Assembly: GCA_001632425.1 (NCBI GenBank)
Contig: KV425579.1
Coordinates: forward strand, 76,354-115,460
Reading direction: 5' to 3'
Length of the DNA stretch: 39,107 bases
DNA from: Neolentinus lepideus HHB14362 ss-1
Lineage: Eukaryota; Basidiomycota; Agaricomycetes; Gloeophyllales; Gloeophyllaceae
The notes beneath the pieces were generated by a model. That model was given only the letters and a program-made list of their open reading frames with translations. It was not told the DNA's origin and searched no databases. Position numbers and translations under genes: made by a program. Positions 23,139-33,882 of this stretch are shown here, piece after piece; the stretch's first letter is position 1; the number at the start of each line of letters is the position of its first letter.

Positions 23139-23583
23139 GGAGGTTATTCCGGAGAGTTTGTAGTTGGGGAGATTATAGATAAGTTTTGGTCAAGGAGATC
23201 TACAAAATAAAAGAAAGTGTAGGCAGCGAGGGAACGGCGTGCCCGCCTTTTTGTTGCGCGCTAGAACGTGCATGACGACATTGGCTAACATGTATGACGT
23301 CACGCTCAGGTGGCGGACACGAGGGCGTCATTATTCACACGGCTTTCGACGCGTTCATTCCGTAATACGTGTTTAATTAGACGCGTCACTATCACGCGTC
23401 ACAGGTGCAGGACATCGAAGATTTCCAATACATGCTTGTTCGCAGACGTTGTACTTCTTCCATTTCTACAATTGGGTTATGCTCATATTCAGAACTCATA
23501 GGAATGATGTACTCGGTTTGTATGTTGCTGTTCACTGTTCGTGCCCGAATACGGCCGCATAACCTCTACATGCGGATCCTAGA
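23139..23583. other. Divergent intergenic spacer
   Basis: The 445 bp spacer between two divergent genes should hold both promoters. It has short frames only. Several ACGCGT or CACGCGT-like motifs occur at 23345-23400 (GACGCG, ACGCGTC, CACGCGTC). They could be MBF/MCB-like cell-cycle sites, but this is weak. Confidence 0.4.
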
Positions 23584-25279
23584 ATGACAGTAATGACAGC
23601 TACCCTGCCACAGCGAGGAGCAAGGTATCGTTCGATGATGTGGTCTATTTTCCTTCTTACCACTCACTTTGCTGTACTATTTTATACCGTAATGCTGCTC
23701 AATCTTTTCAACAGCTCTGTCTCTCGTGCATTGCGAGCCTCCGCGATCCAATGTCTCTGCCTGGTAATGGGTTTGTCAGGCTTTATCCTGGTAGGTACAT
23801 TCATCGTCGATTATTGACTAAATTCCATGCCTGACATCTCACGATTTTTCCTTTATCGGGATATCCATGAAGAGCGTACTCTCATTGATAATCGTCTATT
23901 TCATCTCAGTCCCGACACCAGATGTTCAACTCGTCCAGAGAAAGTCTCGTTACACCAATTCGCTCCCTCGTACATTCATTAAGCCTCGTCGTCTACGGTT
24001 TCCAATCCTTCCTCACCCTCTCGAACGTTCATCCTCGTTATCTGAACCACCGGAGCATGCTGGCTCTCCGCACTCGATATCACGAGCCAACATCAGACAT
24101 AACCATATACCCTCGTTGCATTATCCCAATACGAGTACGGTAGTGCCGCGAAACAAGTCGATGTCGCAAGTAGCTTATATAGCCAGGCTTTCGTCGCTGG
24201 ATGAAGAGTCTCTACCTCTTACGACGCCGGAATCGAGCCCACCGAATACTGACAGTCAGTGGCTTCCCCTTCCACCCGTCGCTGACCCACGTATCCCGTT
24301 CCTAGATGCCCCGACGAGCTGGACAGCCTTCGAATCATCGAATCGCGTCATGCCCGTAGACACGCCACGGAACCCTCATGGAGACTCGCCGACACACGGA
24401 CACTTTCAGGACACTCCTTTACGTACGATCGATCCAGGAGAGCCTACCTCAATTCCCTTCCCTTCCCCCGCCGCCAACAAACCTGAGAACCCATCCAACC
24501 CTTACTCACCAAGTTTCGCAGAGCTCATGGGCCGCTTCCCACCTCCCCCCATCTCCGTTTCCGCTGACGAGCAGAACCGGCAGAGGGCGAAGTCCACATC
24601 AGCCACTCAGAGCGCGTGGTCAACATTCTCCTCTGCCTGCCGGAGTCTGAAGTCTACGTCGTCCACAGGACCGTCGAACTCCCCAGAATTCACGGTCATA
24701 AATCGGGGCTGCCATTCCGTTCACCATATACCCGAAGAACTGAGACCGCGTCCGCGTTCCAAGTCCACATCTGCCTGTCAGGACTCGCCCAGCTTCTCCG
24801 AGTTCATAGGGCACCTGCCTCCTCCTCCTCCCATCCCCTCTGACAAGGACAAAGGAGCGCAGATCCGACCGAGCTCGAATTCTCAGAGCGCGTGGTCAAC
24901 CTTCTCGGTTGCCTTCCGGGGCGTGAAGTCTACGCCGTCCTCAGGCGTTGCAGATCTCATGAATGAGAGTGTCGGCTCCCCTCCAGAGATGTGCATAGAA
25001 TCTCGCTCGCGTCCGCGCTCAAAGTCTACATCTGCCTGTCAGGACTCGCCCAGCTTTGCAGAGCTCATTGGGCGTTTGCCTCCACCGCCACCCGTCCCTG
25101 ACGAACCGAGAAACAGGCCCCGTGCAAAGTCCGCGTCTGCCAACCGTAGTGGGGAGAAACGAACATCCGCTAGCCAGCGTGACGAGACAAGGAAGAAGAC
25201 GCGGGCGAAGGGCATAGAGAAGATCAAGCCGTTATTTATTAAGAGTTTCGCGTCTCTGAGCGAGTTGAAAGTTGCATAA
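23584..25279 (+). CDS. Predicted membrane protein with repetitive proline-rich cytosolic tail (509 aa)
   Basis: Proposed exons are 23584-23790, 23910-24139 and 24187-25279, giving 509 residues in frame; introns are 119 and 47 bp. The N-terminal half has hydrophobic segments at about residues 19-43 (MWSIFLLTTHFAVLFYTVML), 54-70 (AIQCLCLVMGLSGFIL) and 91-107 (HSLSLVVYGFQSFLTL). It then reads RTRYHEPTSDITIYPRC. The C-terminal 350 residues are Ser/Pro-rich. They contain three related units starting near 24509, 24788 and 25049, each with a PSF-E---G--PPPP motif (such as SPSFAELIGRLPPPPPVP) and a basic RPRSKSTSA stretch. Runs of four or five prolines are typical ligands for SH3, WW or profilin-type domains. 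An alternative model is an unspliced 470-codon frame from 23867, sharing the same tail but with a different N-terminus. I prefer the spliced form because its upstream exons read as membrane segments with good splice sites. Function unknown. Confidence 0.6.
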
Positions 25280-25693
25280 GGGCGGATAGTGTAGAACGTC
25301 ATACCGGATGCTAGATATCGGTGCCACTCGATGCAGTGGCGTTCACGGATAATAAGTGCTCGCTGCTGAGATGCACTGTATTTTGATGCCATTGTAGAAT
25401 TGACCACACCACATCCTCGAACTCTTTTCTCTCGTCAATAACGAAGTAGTCCACTTCTGCATACCTGCCCTAATAGTCTATGCGTCGCTCCAGGCGACCA
25501 TTATTGTACATTCCAAGTAAATTTAGCAGTACTGAGTCCCAAAAAGTCCAAATATGTATGACAACGTACAGTGACAGTCGTCCTACGCTGAGAGAACGAC
25601 GGTATAATAAATAAGAAAAGACAGTAGATCCAAAATCTGTACATCTCAGGATACCCCGGCAGCCACTATGCCAGTTCAGCGTTCCTCTGGGCA
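25280..25693. other. Convergent 3' spacer
   Basis: This spacer separates the converging proline-rich gene and membrane-protein copy B. It presumably contains both 3' untranslated regions. No gene or repeat was seen. Confidence 0.5.
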
Positions 25694-27310
25694 TCAAACC
25701 TCCTCGACCTCGTCTAGCTGGTCAGGAGAATTGACGACGTCGGCGATACTGCGGGTTTGGAGCTCGATAGTGTGGGTACCGCCGGTTTCGTTGCTTGCGT
25801 GAGCACGAGCGGGTATTGCGAAATGGATGCTAGACACTTGACTCCGTCGCTCACGGTTGCGGTTTGCGGTCCCACTGTACTCAATTGTCTGGTCCGATGA
25901 TTTGCCGAGTGCGACGAGTAGAATGATGACTGTGGGGAAGATCCCCTTGGGTATAAGGATCAGAGAATGTCCCTATTCTTTCTAGGTTGACATACCACGA
26001 GCTGCAGGGAGACAGCATCAACGACCTATAATACAAACCAACTGTTAGCATATCCCTGATATTCGAGACAACATGTCTCACATCGGCCGAGACGATTGGC
26101 CCAGACTTATTAACGGGGGCTTGTAAGCCACCGAACGCTGCGGCCAACACTAAGCAGACTGAGTACAGAAATCCGGTCTCCAGCCTGTCATCAAGTCACA
26201 ATATGAGCAGCAAGCATGGACTGAATCACGTACACGAGCCACGCAACTCTAAGATACTGGCTCTTCTTCTTTACCACGTCCCTTGTCAGTTTCCAGATCC
26301 GAAACGCTAATATGGTAATCACCACGTCGAACACAGCCAGGTATACAAGATATACCTATCATGCCACTAATCGACACGTTTGTGATGCAGGAAGATGAAA
26401 ACTGCCCAATATTGGTCGCATTAAAAGATGCATTTAGTTGCATCCATTCAGGCGGCGGTTCAACTGTATTGTGAGGTACGTGAAGCCGGAACATATACAT
26501 CTTGATTGAAAAGGCGAGCATTGCAAAGCCAAATACTTCAGAAAAAGGGGTTAGAATAACATCTTCGTCACTAGCATACAACCAATGTACGTACCAGTAC
26601 CTGAAACTAGCGACATGATAGGGATAATGACGATGGAAAGCCGTCTATTCCACAGCACGAAGCAACGCCATATCTGTAAAGAATGCGTCAGTGACGCCAA
26701 AGTACAGACAATGGCAATATCGTATCATAAAGGACCAACCAAAAAGCCATCCGCTATAAGACTGTCACAGGGTTACGAAACAATAAACCGTTGAAGACTA
26801 GTAATAAAATATGATACTTACTTGGCAAGCAAGAAAAGTGCAATACCAAAGTTGTTGCCCATGTCCCATAGGAGTATCTCATGGACACTGACAGTGTACT
26901 GACCCTGCTCTATCGCCATATCCATGTCGGTGGTAACAAAGCTTTGCCAGAACGTTAACACCGCTTGGGCAGTAGACAATACATAAAGCGCCACGGCAAC
27001 TAGCAAAAATCGGCGGCGAAGAGATGATGCATCATGGCGGAAAATCAGAGCACAAACACATGCTCCAAATATCATGGTGTATACCCCTAAGAAATCCCTA
27101 TCAAGTGCGATTGATGATCTTTGACACTATGCGCTCACCGTAGAGAAAGGTGGAAACCTTGGTGAAATTGGAAGCCTATATGAGTGACAGAATGACAAGT
27201 AGAATATCTGGACCCACAAGTAAAAACACCATGTTTTTCTGAATGATTTACTGAGGTGCATATAGTTTGTGGTTTAGTACTTAAGAGAGACGTACCTGAT
27301 TCCAATTCAT
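25694..27310 (-). CDS. Copy B: intact multi-pass (seven-span type) fungal membrane protein
   Basis: Exons on the minus strand are 27310-27296, 27175-27139, 27086-26822, 26761-26740, 26673-26595, 26535-26356, 26306-26234, 26184-26043, a likely 6-nt microexon at 26001-25996, and 25945-25694. Frame holds throughout (354 residues, or 356 with the microexon). The start is MNWNQ in a 15-nt first exon. Typical blocks are TKVSTFLYGVYTMIFG, ALYVLSTAQAVLTFW, LIADGFLIWRCFVLWNRRLS, TVFGFAMLAFSIKMY, FSSSCITNVSISGMIG, FRIWKLTRDVVKKKSQYLRV, LETGFLYSVCLV and GIFPTVIILLVALGKSSDQT. The pattern IADxxxIxRCxVxWxRR, then ExGxxYSxxL, then GIxPTxII is that of a large Agaricomycete family of seven-span proteins without assigned function. 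The cytosolic tail ends in a TIELQTRSI motif. B and C are a head-to-tail pair on the same strand. Confidence 0.88.
25881..25975. repeat. 95-bp segment identical to the window's last 95 bases
   Basis: 25881-25975 equals 39013-39107 base for base, in the same orientation. It covers the start of the last exon of copy B and 30 bases of the intron before it. Neighbouring exon sequence (25740-25880 against about 38870-39012) is clearly diverged. Confidence 0.95.
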
Positions 27311-28476
27311 GATTCAAAGCACTGAGCGGAACTTGGGCAAGCAGCAAGCTGAAGGGCTGCACATGAGATTCAACCAGTTGTATGGGAATGGAGACACCGG
27401 TTGTGGTCTCCTGCTCCAACGCAGGGTCTATATAAAAGGTCTAATCAGTACGCTCTATGACCGCAGTTGCATTGCAGTAGGACTTAAAAGGTGCAACTGA
27501 GTGCTCGTAGTCTTCAAGGGTGATTCACCCTTGAATACGCCGAAACTAGTATAGAGGCTAGAACTGAGATGAGTATCCGGGATCACTAGGTAGATAGTAT
27601 CATGAACAGCAGATGGTCCAATTCAACGTCAGACAACAGATAGCCATAGTCCAATATAGCATCAGGATGTCGACAAGGAGGGAAGAAGGGATTGAATGTC
27701 AGAGGCTCAGAGCTAACGCAAGTTGCATGCCTTGAGCGTTCAAGATTCAGGAATGATCATATTCGTATTATCTGTATGAAGCCTCTCCTGTAGGGCTTTT
27801 AAGAATAGACGTCTCGGAGAGATATCAGAGACGGAGGATTGTGTTTGACTGGCCGATAGCGTAGGACACATGTGGCCGAGCAAGGTACGAGTCGCGCACA
27901 TTCTACCCTGAGCCGAATATACGTTCAGGGCTGAGGGTTCTGTTTCACAGAGCTATACCAGCATAAATAACGGCACTGATCTGTTTGTCTGATCGTGACA
28001 AGATGGATGTCGAGTAACACATGGACACCATCTCACAGAGCAGTTGAGAAGAACCTGCAATCAGTTCATCAGTACCTGTTCCGCGTTTCCTGCATCTGTG
28101 TCGCTCGCACCTAGGTCACGCTCATCTAAGAATATCTGACAAGGCATTCGATCCAAAACATCGCACCATTAGTAGCATCAAGATAAAGATCAGTCCAGCC
28201 AATGTGCGTCAAATCAGTAATATTGCCGCAGCTATAGCCCTCGACATCACTCGCGCACTTCGGAATCTCTGTCAGCACGAGCCTTCATCACCGCTCGTGA
28301 GCCGGGGAGTAAGATTCACCTCTACCCACCACCAGGCATCTAGCGTAATCCATACAAAATTCAAGCTGAGCAGCAAGGAGGGTAAGGGCAGTGCACACAG
28401 ATAAGTAAACAAGACATGATCCCTCACGCTGATAAAAGTTAAATGTCTTGCTCGTGTGCTACAGCAGTGGCTTCGG
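27311..28476. other. Spacer between tandem copies B and C
   Basis: It contains the promoter of B and the 3' flank of C. Parts at about 27700-28140 resemble the upstream region of C at about 30390-30610 (for example GAATGATCAT, and GAGAAGAAC followed by CAGTCA/CAGTTCATC-like text). This shows the duplication included upstream sequence. No separate gene is supported. Confidence 0.55.
27427..27480 (-). promoter_or_regulatory. Conserved core promoter block of copy B
   Basis: On the plus strand this reads TCTATATAAAAGGTCTAATC, followed by AGTACGCT and ACCGCAGTTG. The upstream region of copy C has the matching arrangement (TCTATATAGAGGTCTAATGA, AGTACACT, ACCGCAGCTA). The TATATA element lies about 120 bp before the proposed ATG. 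A TATATAG is also found before copy A. Confidence 0.55.
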
Positions 28477-30049
28477 CTATTGTGGAGTTCGGAGCTCGAT
28501 AGTGTAGGTACCGCCGGCCGCGTTGTTTGCGTGAGCACAAGCGGGTGTTGCAAAACGGATGCTGCCCACTTGACTCTGTCGCCCAATGTCGTGGGTTGTG
28601 GTCCTGTTGTACTCAGCTGTCTGGTCCGATGTTTTGCGCAGTGCGACGAGTAGGATGATGACGGTCGGGAAGATACCCTAATGTATATGAATAAGCAGAA
28701 GGAACCATCGTCTTTAGTATGGCATACCACGAGCTGTGATGAGGCCGTACCAAGGATCTCCTATAACACAAAATAACCGTTAGCATATTCTCAACATTCA
28801 CGACAAGATGTCTGACGTAGGCCAAGACGATAGGTAGTGGTACAAAGGTACTAGTGCTGGATTGAAAGCCGGATAAAGTTGCGATTATCACTAAGCAGAC
28901 TGAGTACATGAATCCAGTTTCCAACCTAATACGGGGTTACAGTATCAGCAGCAAGAATGGACTGTAGCGTACACAAGCCATGCCACTCTCAGATACTGGT
29001 TCTTCCTCTTTCCTATGTTCCTCGTAACCTTCCAGATCCGGAATGCTAAGCTGACGATCACTACTTTGAAGCCAGCCAATCGCACAAGACGTACCTATCA
29101 GCCCACTCATCAATACATTGGTGATGCAAGAACATGTATACTGCGCAATGCTGGTCGCATCCCAGTAGGCGTAGAGCTGCATGTATTTTGACGGTGGTGC
29201 AACTTCGCTAATAGGTGCCTGTACCTGCAACAGATACATCTTGATCTGAATGGCGAGCCCCGCGAAGCCAGACACTTCAGAACAATGCTTCAGAATAGTG
29301 ATCTAACTAACTGGAATGCAAGTGGCCCACGCACCGGTCCCTGCGATGAGCGACATGGCGGGAACAACGACAATAGAAAGACGCCTATTCCACAGCACAT
29401 AGCAACGCCATATCTGCGCGGAATACGTCACTTAGTTCTGCATGCGAAGAGTGACGATATTTGATTATAGAAAACCAACCAGAAGGCCATCTGCTATAAG
29501 ACTGACACAGGTACCAAAAGTAAGGAATCTATAGACTAGTAACGAAATATGATACTCACGTAGCAGATGGCATACATATATCTTCAATGACGCCGGTGAT
29601 GTCCAATAGCAGTGTCTCATGTACTCGGACGGTGTTCTGATCTTGCCTGATTGCAGTGTTTATGTCGGTGGTAACGAAACATGCCAAGAACGTCAACACT
29701 GCCTGAGCAGAGGACAACACATAAAGTGCTACGGCCACCAGCCATAATCGGCAACGAAGAGGTGATGCATCTTGACGAAAAGTGAGAGCGTAGACGGATG
29801 CTCCAAAGATCATGGTGTTCGCCCCTAAACAACAAACATCAGGTGCTTTTGGGACACTTTGACACTAGATATGGACCATAGAGAAAGGTGGAAATCTTGG
29901 TTAAATCAGGAGCCCACGTCAATGACAGGTAAAACGTTTCGCTACATACGAGTAATATCACCATATTTTGCTAGACGAGTCGACGACGCAAGCCCTGAGA
30001 TGCGTCTAGTTTGCGCTGTGAAAGAGGAGCGTACCTGAGTCCAATTCAT
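28477..30049 (-). CDS. Copy C: multi-pass fungal membrane protein, probably functional
   Basis: The start is MNWTQ at 30049, in a 15-nt exon equivalent to that of B. Exon 3 (29824-29560) has exactly the same 265-nt length as in B. Later exons keep LIADGLLIWRCYVLWNRRLS, GLAIQIKMYLLQVQAPISEV, CSCITNVLMSGLIG, FRIWKVTRNIGKRKNQYLRV, LETGFMYSVCLVIIATLSG and GIFPTVIILLVALRKTSDQT without stops. The last exon is 28677-28477, and the tail stops at ELRTPQ, about 17 residues earlier than in B. At exon 2 the acceptor AG used by A and B (before GCT) reads GG here, near 29913. The next usable AAG acceptor (exon 29895-29877) keeps phase and removes six residues. The following donor is a weak GTCCAT. Expression or splicing may therefore differ from B. 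Confidence 0.82.
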
Positions 30050-31204
30050 GATCTACAATACTAAGCAGAGTCTGCGCCAGCCTCGAGTGCAGAATGCAGG
30101 ATTTAACCAGCAGGTTATGGTCTGCAGTCCTCGCTCCGTATCTATATAGAGGTCTAATGAGTACACTGGATAACCGCAGCTAACTGAGCGTTCATATTTC
30201 GGCCATCGGTACGCCTGTTACGACTTCGAGCTCACCAATGATATCGATCCGAGCCTCAAGGATCACCAGTCAGTTATGTCAGCAGCACAGTGGTGCAACT
30301 TCACCTCAGCGCCTATGGTAGCCAGCGGATAGCCTTGGTTCAATGTGACATCGGCATATTGGCAGAGAAGCTAGGCGAAATCGAATAAGAACGCTCACGA
30401 AGATTGAGTGCATCAAGAATTCGAGTTTCATGAATGATCATCCTGAAGCCTTACCAATACAGATCATTCTCATCGATCTGTTGGTCGCATAGAGGAAACG
30501 ACAGATGTAGCGGCCCTACGAAGCCGCCGAGAAGAACGCGCAGTCAATTTATAAGTATCTGAAACCTGCCTGTGTCCGCTAGTCCCCTCACCTTCATCTA
30601 TGACAACGTATCCGATCCGAAGGTCACGGCATTCGCAGCCCCCAAATGAAGGTCAGCCTATACCGACAAGATTGGGGCAGCGCACGATCACCGCCTGTGT
30701 GTCCACGACGCCCTCTGTGTCTGTCTGGATTGTAGGAAGTGTATCTTTCGAAGTCCTGATAGTCATTTCTGCGCACAGGTGGAGCAGCTGTTAGCTGGCG
30801 TGCAGGCGTATTGCTAGAAGATACCACGCGTCAACTGTCATGGCCTCGGTTACAGTACCGAAACAACGACAACACGACGTCAATTGTTCGTCGAATCATG
30901 ATCAGAGCGGTGGCGATGCCGTGAAGAAACGTGGCCTAAAAGTGGCTCTCAGATTTCCCGCTACAAGCAGATTTCGTTTGCGTTCATTTCCAGCTGTTCA
31001 CTCTGAAGGTCCTGCGCTGTCTCTATTTCTGAGGTCATCTGTAGATCCTGAGAGGTCCTATCAGTCACTCTCGGTAGAACCATCGCAGAGTCGCGGAGTC
31101 ATGCTGTTAAGACTCCAAATGGCATTAGGATTTCTCAAGGGGCGGAGGCGGACAGAAATAAATTTTTAGACCGCATGTCACAAATCTCAGCCTCCCACCT
31201 CCCC
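30050..31204. other. Upstream flank of copy C, no supported gene
   Basis: Apart from the promoter block and sequence shared with the upstream region of B, only short frames occur. One of 109 codons at 30840-31169 has no recognised domain. Confidence 0.45.
30139..30190 (-). promoter_or_regulatory. Conserved core promoter block of copy C
   Basis: Plus-strand TCTATATAGAGGTCTAATGA and the bases after it match the block upstream of copy B. The TATA stretch (30141-30149) is about 95 bp from the ATG at 30049. Conservation outside the coding exons suggests a functional core promoter, or simply a recent duplication. Confidence 0.5.
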
Positions 31205-31411
31205 CGCATCAGGAAAATGTCATCCGGGCTTAGCGGTCTTTCCCGGTCTTTTTCGGTCTTAGGACGACTTATTTAAGGAAAACTAAGCCAAGTCCCGGCG
31301 CATAAAGCACCGAAAGGTGGCGAAAGATCGCCGAAAGCCCGCCTAAGACGCCTTTAAGTCCCCTAAGGAAATTTAAGCCAAGTCCCTTCGGCCTGACATT
31401 TTCCTGATGCG
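31205..31411. mobile_element. Short fold-back element (MITE-like) with 18-bp terminal inverted repeats
   Basis: CGCATCAGGAAAATGTCA at 31205-31222 is the exact reverse complement of 31394-31411. The 207-bp interior is distinctive: CGGTCTT is repeated three times near the left end, and a direct repeat of TTAAGGAAAACTAAGCCAAG type occurs near 31275 and again, slightly changed, near 31363. Many CTTAG/CTAAG motifs alternate. No coding capacity is present. The target-site duplication is not clear because the left flank is C-rich. The superfamily cannot be assigned from this alone. Confidence 0.7.
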
Positions 31412-33158
31412 TGGGAACTTCACACGGCCTAAAAAGGCAAATATTGCAAAACATACGAACATATGTTTCTCTTTAGCACCGTTAATGATATCAAAAGACA
31501 ATATTATATAATCTGTATGTCAGTATAGATATATTACCTCGGGAAGAATATAGTATGCCAGTGCACGACATATGATAATCTATAAATTAATACCCACGCA
31601 TATCGCCGGCGTGCGTGTAATGTCGCCCAATATTTTCTGTCACTAGTACTGTGACCGAGGTCTAGGCAGTGCACTATGGAAACATGTTATGTGTCACTAT
31701 TTATATATTTATATACCTGAATTTTACCTGAAAACGGCTCATATCTGTAGCAAGAAGCTGTGAGAAATCATTTATTGATCAAAAAATAAATCTCCGTTAA
31801 GGACGTCCGAGGTAGGCTTGATACGGCGCCTCCTAAATACGACTTAGTAGACAAGCAACTGTCTTATATGGAGGCTTGTTCATATTTAGTATCAGCGTCG
31901 CAGAAGTCTCCCACAAGCAAGCATACTTTCCGCAAAAGGCAAGCCCGTCTGCCTCAAATGGCAGGTACGCGACCGAGATACTGGGAGACTCCTGCCGCTC
32001 TTCGGCAGACATCCCTGCGATGCTAAGTCCCGCACTGCTACTCATCATGTTGGCGTACTGTCGCGGGTCAGGCAGTCGGACACACTGCCTACTCGGACAG
32101 CAGGCTCTTTCTCCCTCCCTAGCTACCATTAGACTACAATTTATATACTGTTTGAAAGCTATAATTCGAGAGAACACTGCTGCCAAGTTTCACTCGGGAA
32201 TGCTGAAAACTAACTGAGATATTGTCACCGCCGTCGTCGGAGTTGTCCGATTTCGATGCTTCACGTTCCCACGCAGTGCCACCTTCTACAGTCCTCTCGC
32301 TCTCGCCATGCACCATGATCTTGCTCTATCTCTGGTTGCACTCTAGTCAATTATTTGTTATCTTGGCTCTCATTTGAGACCCTGAACAGGGTAATTGACC
32401 TCCATTTACAATTGTTATGAGGGTGACAAGGTGGCCACTCACAGAATGTCAGTCAACTTGACCTCCTCAACTCCACAGCCTCCTGTTGCATCCTCTCTGA
32501 CTTCTGGCCTCAAAAAACTCTGTGAATGGCTTGAGATATAGCAAAGGTGCTCCAAGGTATTTTTTTTAAAATTTTGCCAGGGCATTGGGGCATTGGGGAC
32601 CCGGGTTAAGGTGTATCTGCAGCAGAAGTGTAGGGGTGAAAAACTAAAAGGGAGATGTCATTGTTGGTGCGGGATTGGTTCATTTGGGTTGCATGTATCA
32701 TCTATTGGACCTAAATGATGAAGTCTGAGTAGCATTAGGATGAGGTTAGCTGTGTCCTGCAGCAGAGACAACCTGGATGTTCTGTGGCTTGCATGATATC
32801 AGGGTCGGGGCCCAATTTGTATCTACTGCATGGGTTCTCATTCATCCCTCAAATGTACTGAACCATAGTCCAGCATGTTAGGGGACATGGTATGCCAAGT
32901 TTAAACCTAGTTTAGGATGCAGAAATGGGTGTTATGTATGCTGTCCGAGTACCTAGTCCTTTGCCACATTGGCTGTGACAAAAATAAAATATTTCTACAC
33001 TCAGCTGTATTGTACACAAAAATACAGAACTACTTGGGAATGATAGAGACAATGTATGCCGACATTTTGAAAGTAAACTGGAACCAATATGAGGAATATA
33101 GCGGGTACGGCAAGGCATATACTGTAGGGTGTCCGACTACTAGGTTTCCGACAGTACA
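31412..33158. other. Repeat-like, partly CpG-poor intergenic region
   Basis: No gene is supported; overlapping frames of about 113-117 codons at 31833-32217 lie on opposite strands. About 32340-32940 is strikingly poor in CG dinucleotides (I count roughly three) while rich in TG and CA, unlike nearby DNA. A short tandem GGGCATTG-type repeat lies at about 32580-32600, next to an A/T run. This fits an old transposable-element fragment. Confidence 0.5.
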
Positions 33159-33882
33159 TAATGTTGCCGAAGGTCGGGTCAAGACCCTCTGAACCGAGGT
33201 CGACCTCCGACCCGACCCTCTTGACCCGACCCCCCATTGGACCGACCCCTCGGTTCACTGATGGTTTGGGTCAGAGGTCACCAATGTCCGAACCTGTCTG
33301 AACTGTGGTCGACCCGTGGTCGACCCTGACCCTTTACCTATATATGACTGCATATATTTAGTATACCCCACCCCCTCGCTAGAGGGTCGGGTCGAGGGTC
33401 AGAGTGGTCCTCCTCACCTCCTTGACTTGACCCTCACAACCATAGCCTACATACATGGTAGATATCATCGGAGTCCTAATGCTATATTATTCTGTATACC
33501 CTGTCACAGATGACCTGTCCACTCTTCACCATCACCACTGAGTCCGAGACTCCGAGTCATGACTGCAAGACACTCTAAAAGCCAGGTACGTAAATTGATA
33601 TTACTTCTGGGCATAACAGGACCATACCTGTTCACAGACCACGATACGAACACATAGGCTGCTACTGAAGTATCATGTATATATTTTACCCTTTATGTAC
33701 ATTGTACATGGTTCAGAGGTCGACCCCGGGTCGACCTCAACCCGACCCTCGAGTGACCCGACCCCTGTTGAAAATTCGGTTCAGGGCCAGGTTCACGACA
33801 ACAGCTGAACCTTCCTGTGGGTCAGGTCAAAGGTCACGAAAAAGCGGCTGACCCGACCCCGACCCGACCTTCGGCAACATTA
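33159..33882. mobile_element. 724-bp terminal-inverted-repeat element rich in GGTCGGGTC / GACCCGACC
   Basis: A 22-bp perfect inverted repeat lies at 33159-33180 and 33861-33882, beginning TAATGTTGCCGAAGGTCGGG. Inside each end are dense GACCC, GACCCGACC and GGTCGACC motifs, and the middle is less repetitive. No transposase frame is present. Flanks ACAGTACA and GGTGTACA share GTACA, which might be a decayed 8-bp duplication as in hAT elements; this is uncertain. It is best read as a non-autonomous DNA transposon. Confidence 0.75.

Noticed and set aside
23867..25279. Unspliced 470-codon frame starting MKSVLSLIIVYFI
   Set aside because: Its start lies inside what I read as an intron. The spliced model gives better membrane segments and uses good donor and acceptor sites. 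It is kept as an alternative in the annotation.
27309..27500. 63-codon plus-strand frame opposite the first exon of copy B
   Set aside because: It lies antisense to the promoter and first exon of copy B and has no family resemblance.
25694..30049. Assignment of copies A-D as pheromone receptors (STE3 type)
   Set aside because: They are multi-span proteins, but the conserved blocks match the large Agaricomycete family with IADxxxIxRCxVxW and GIxPTxII patterns, not STE3 receptors.
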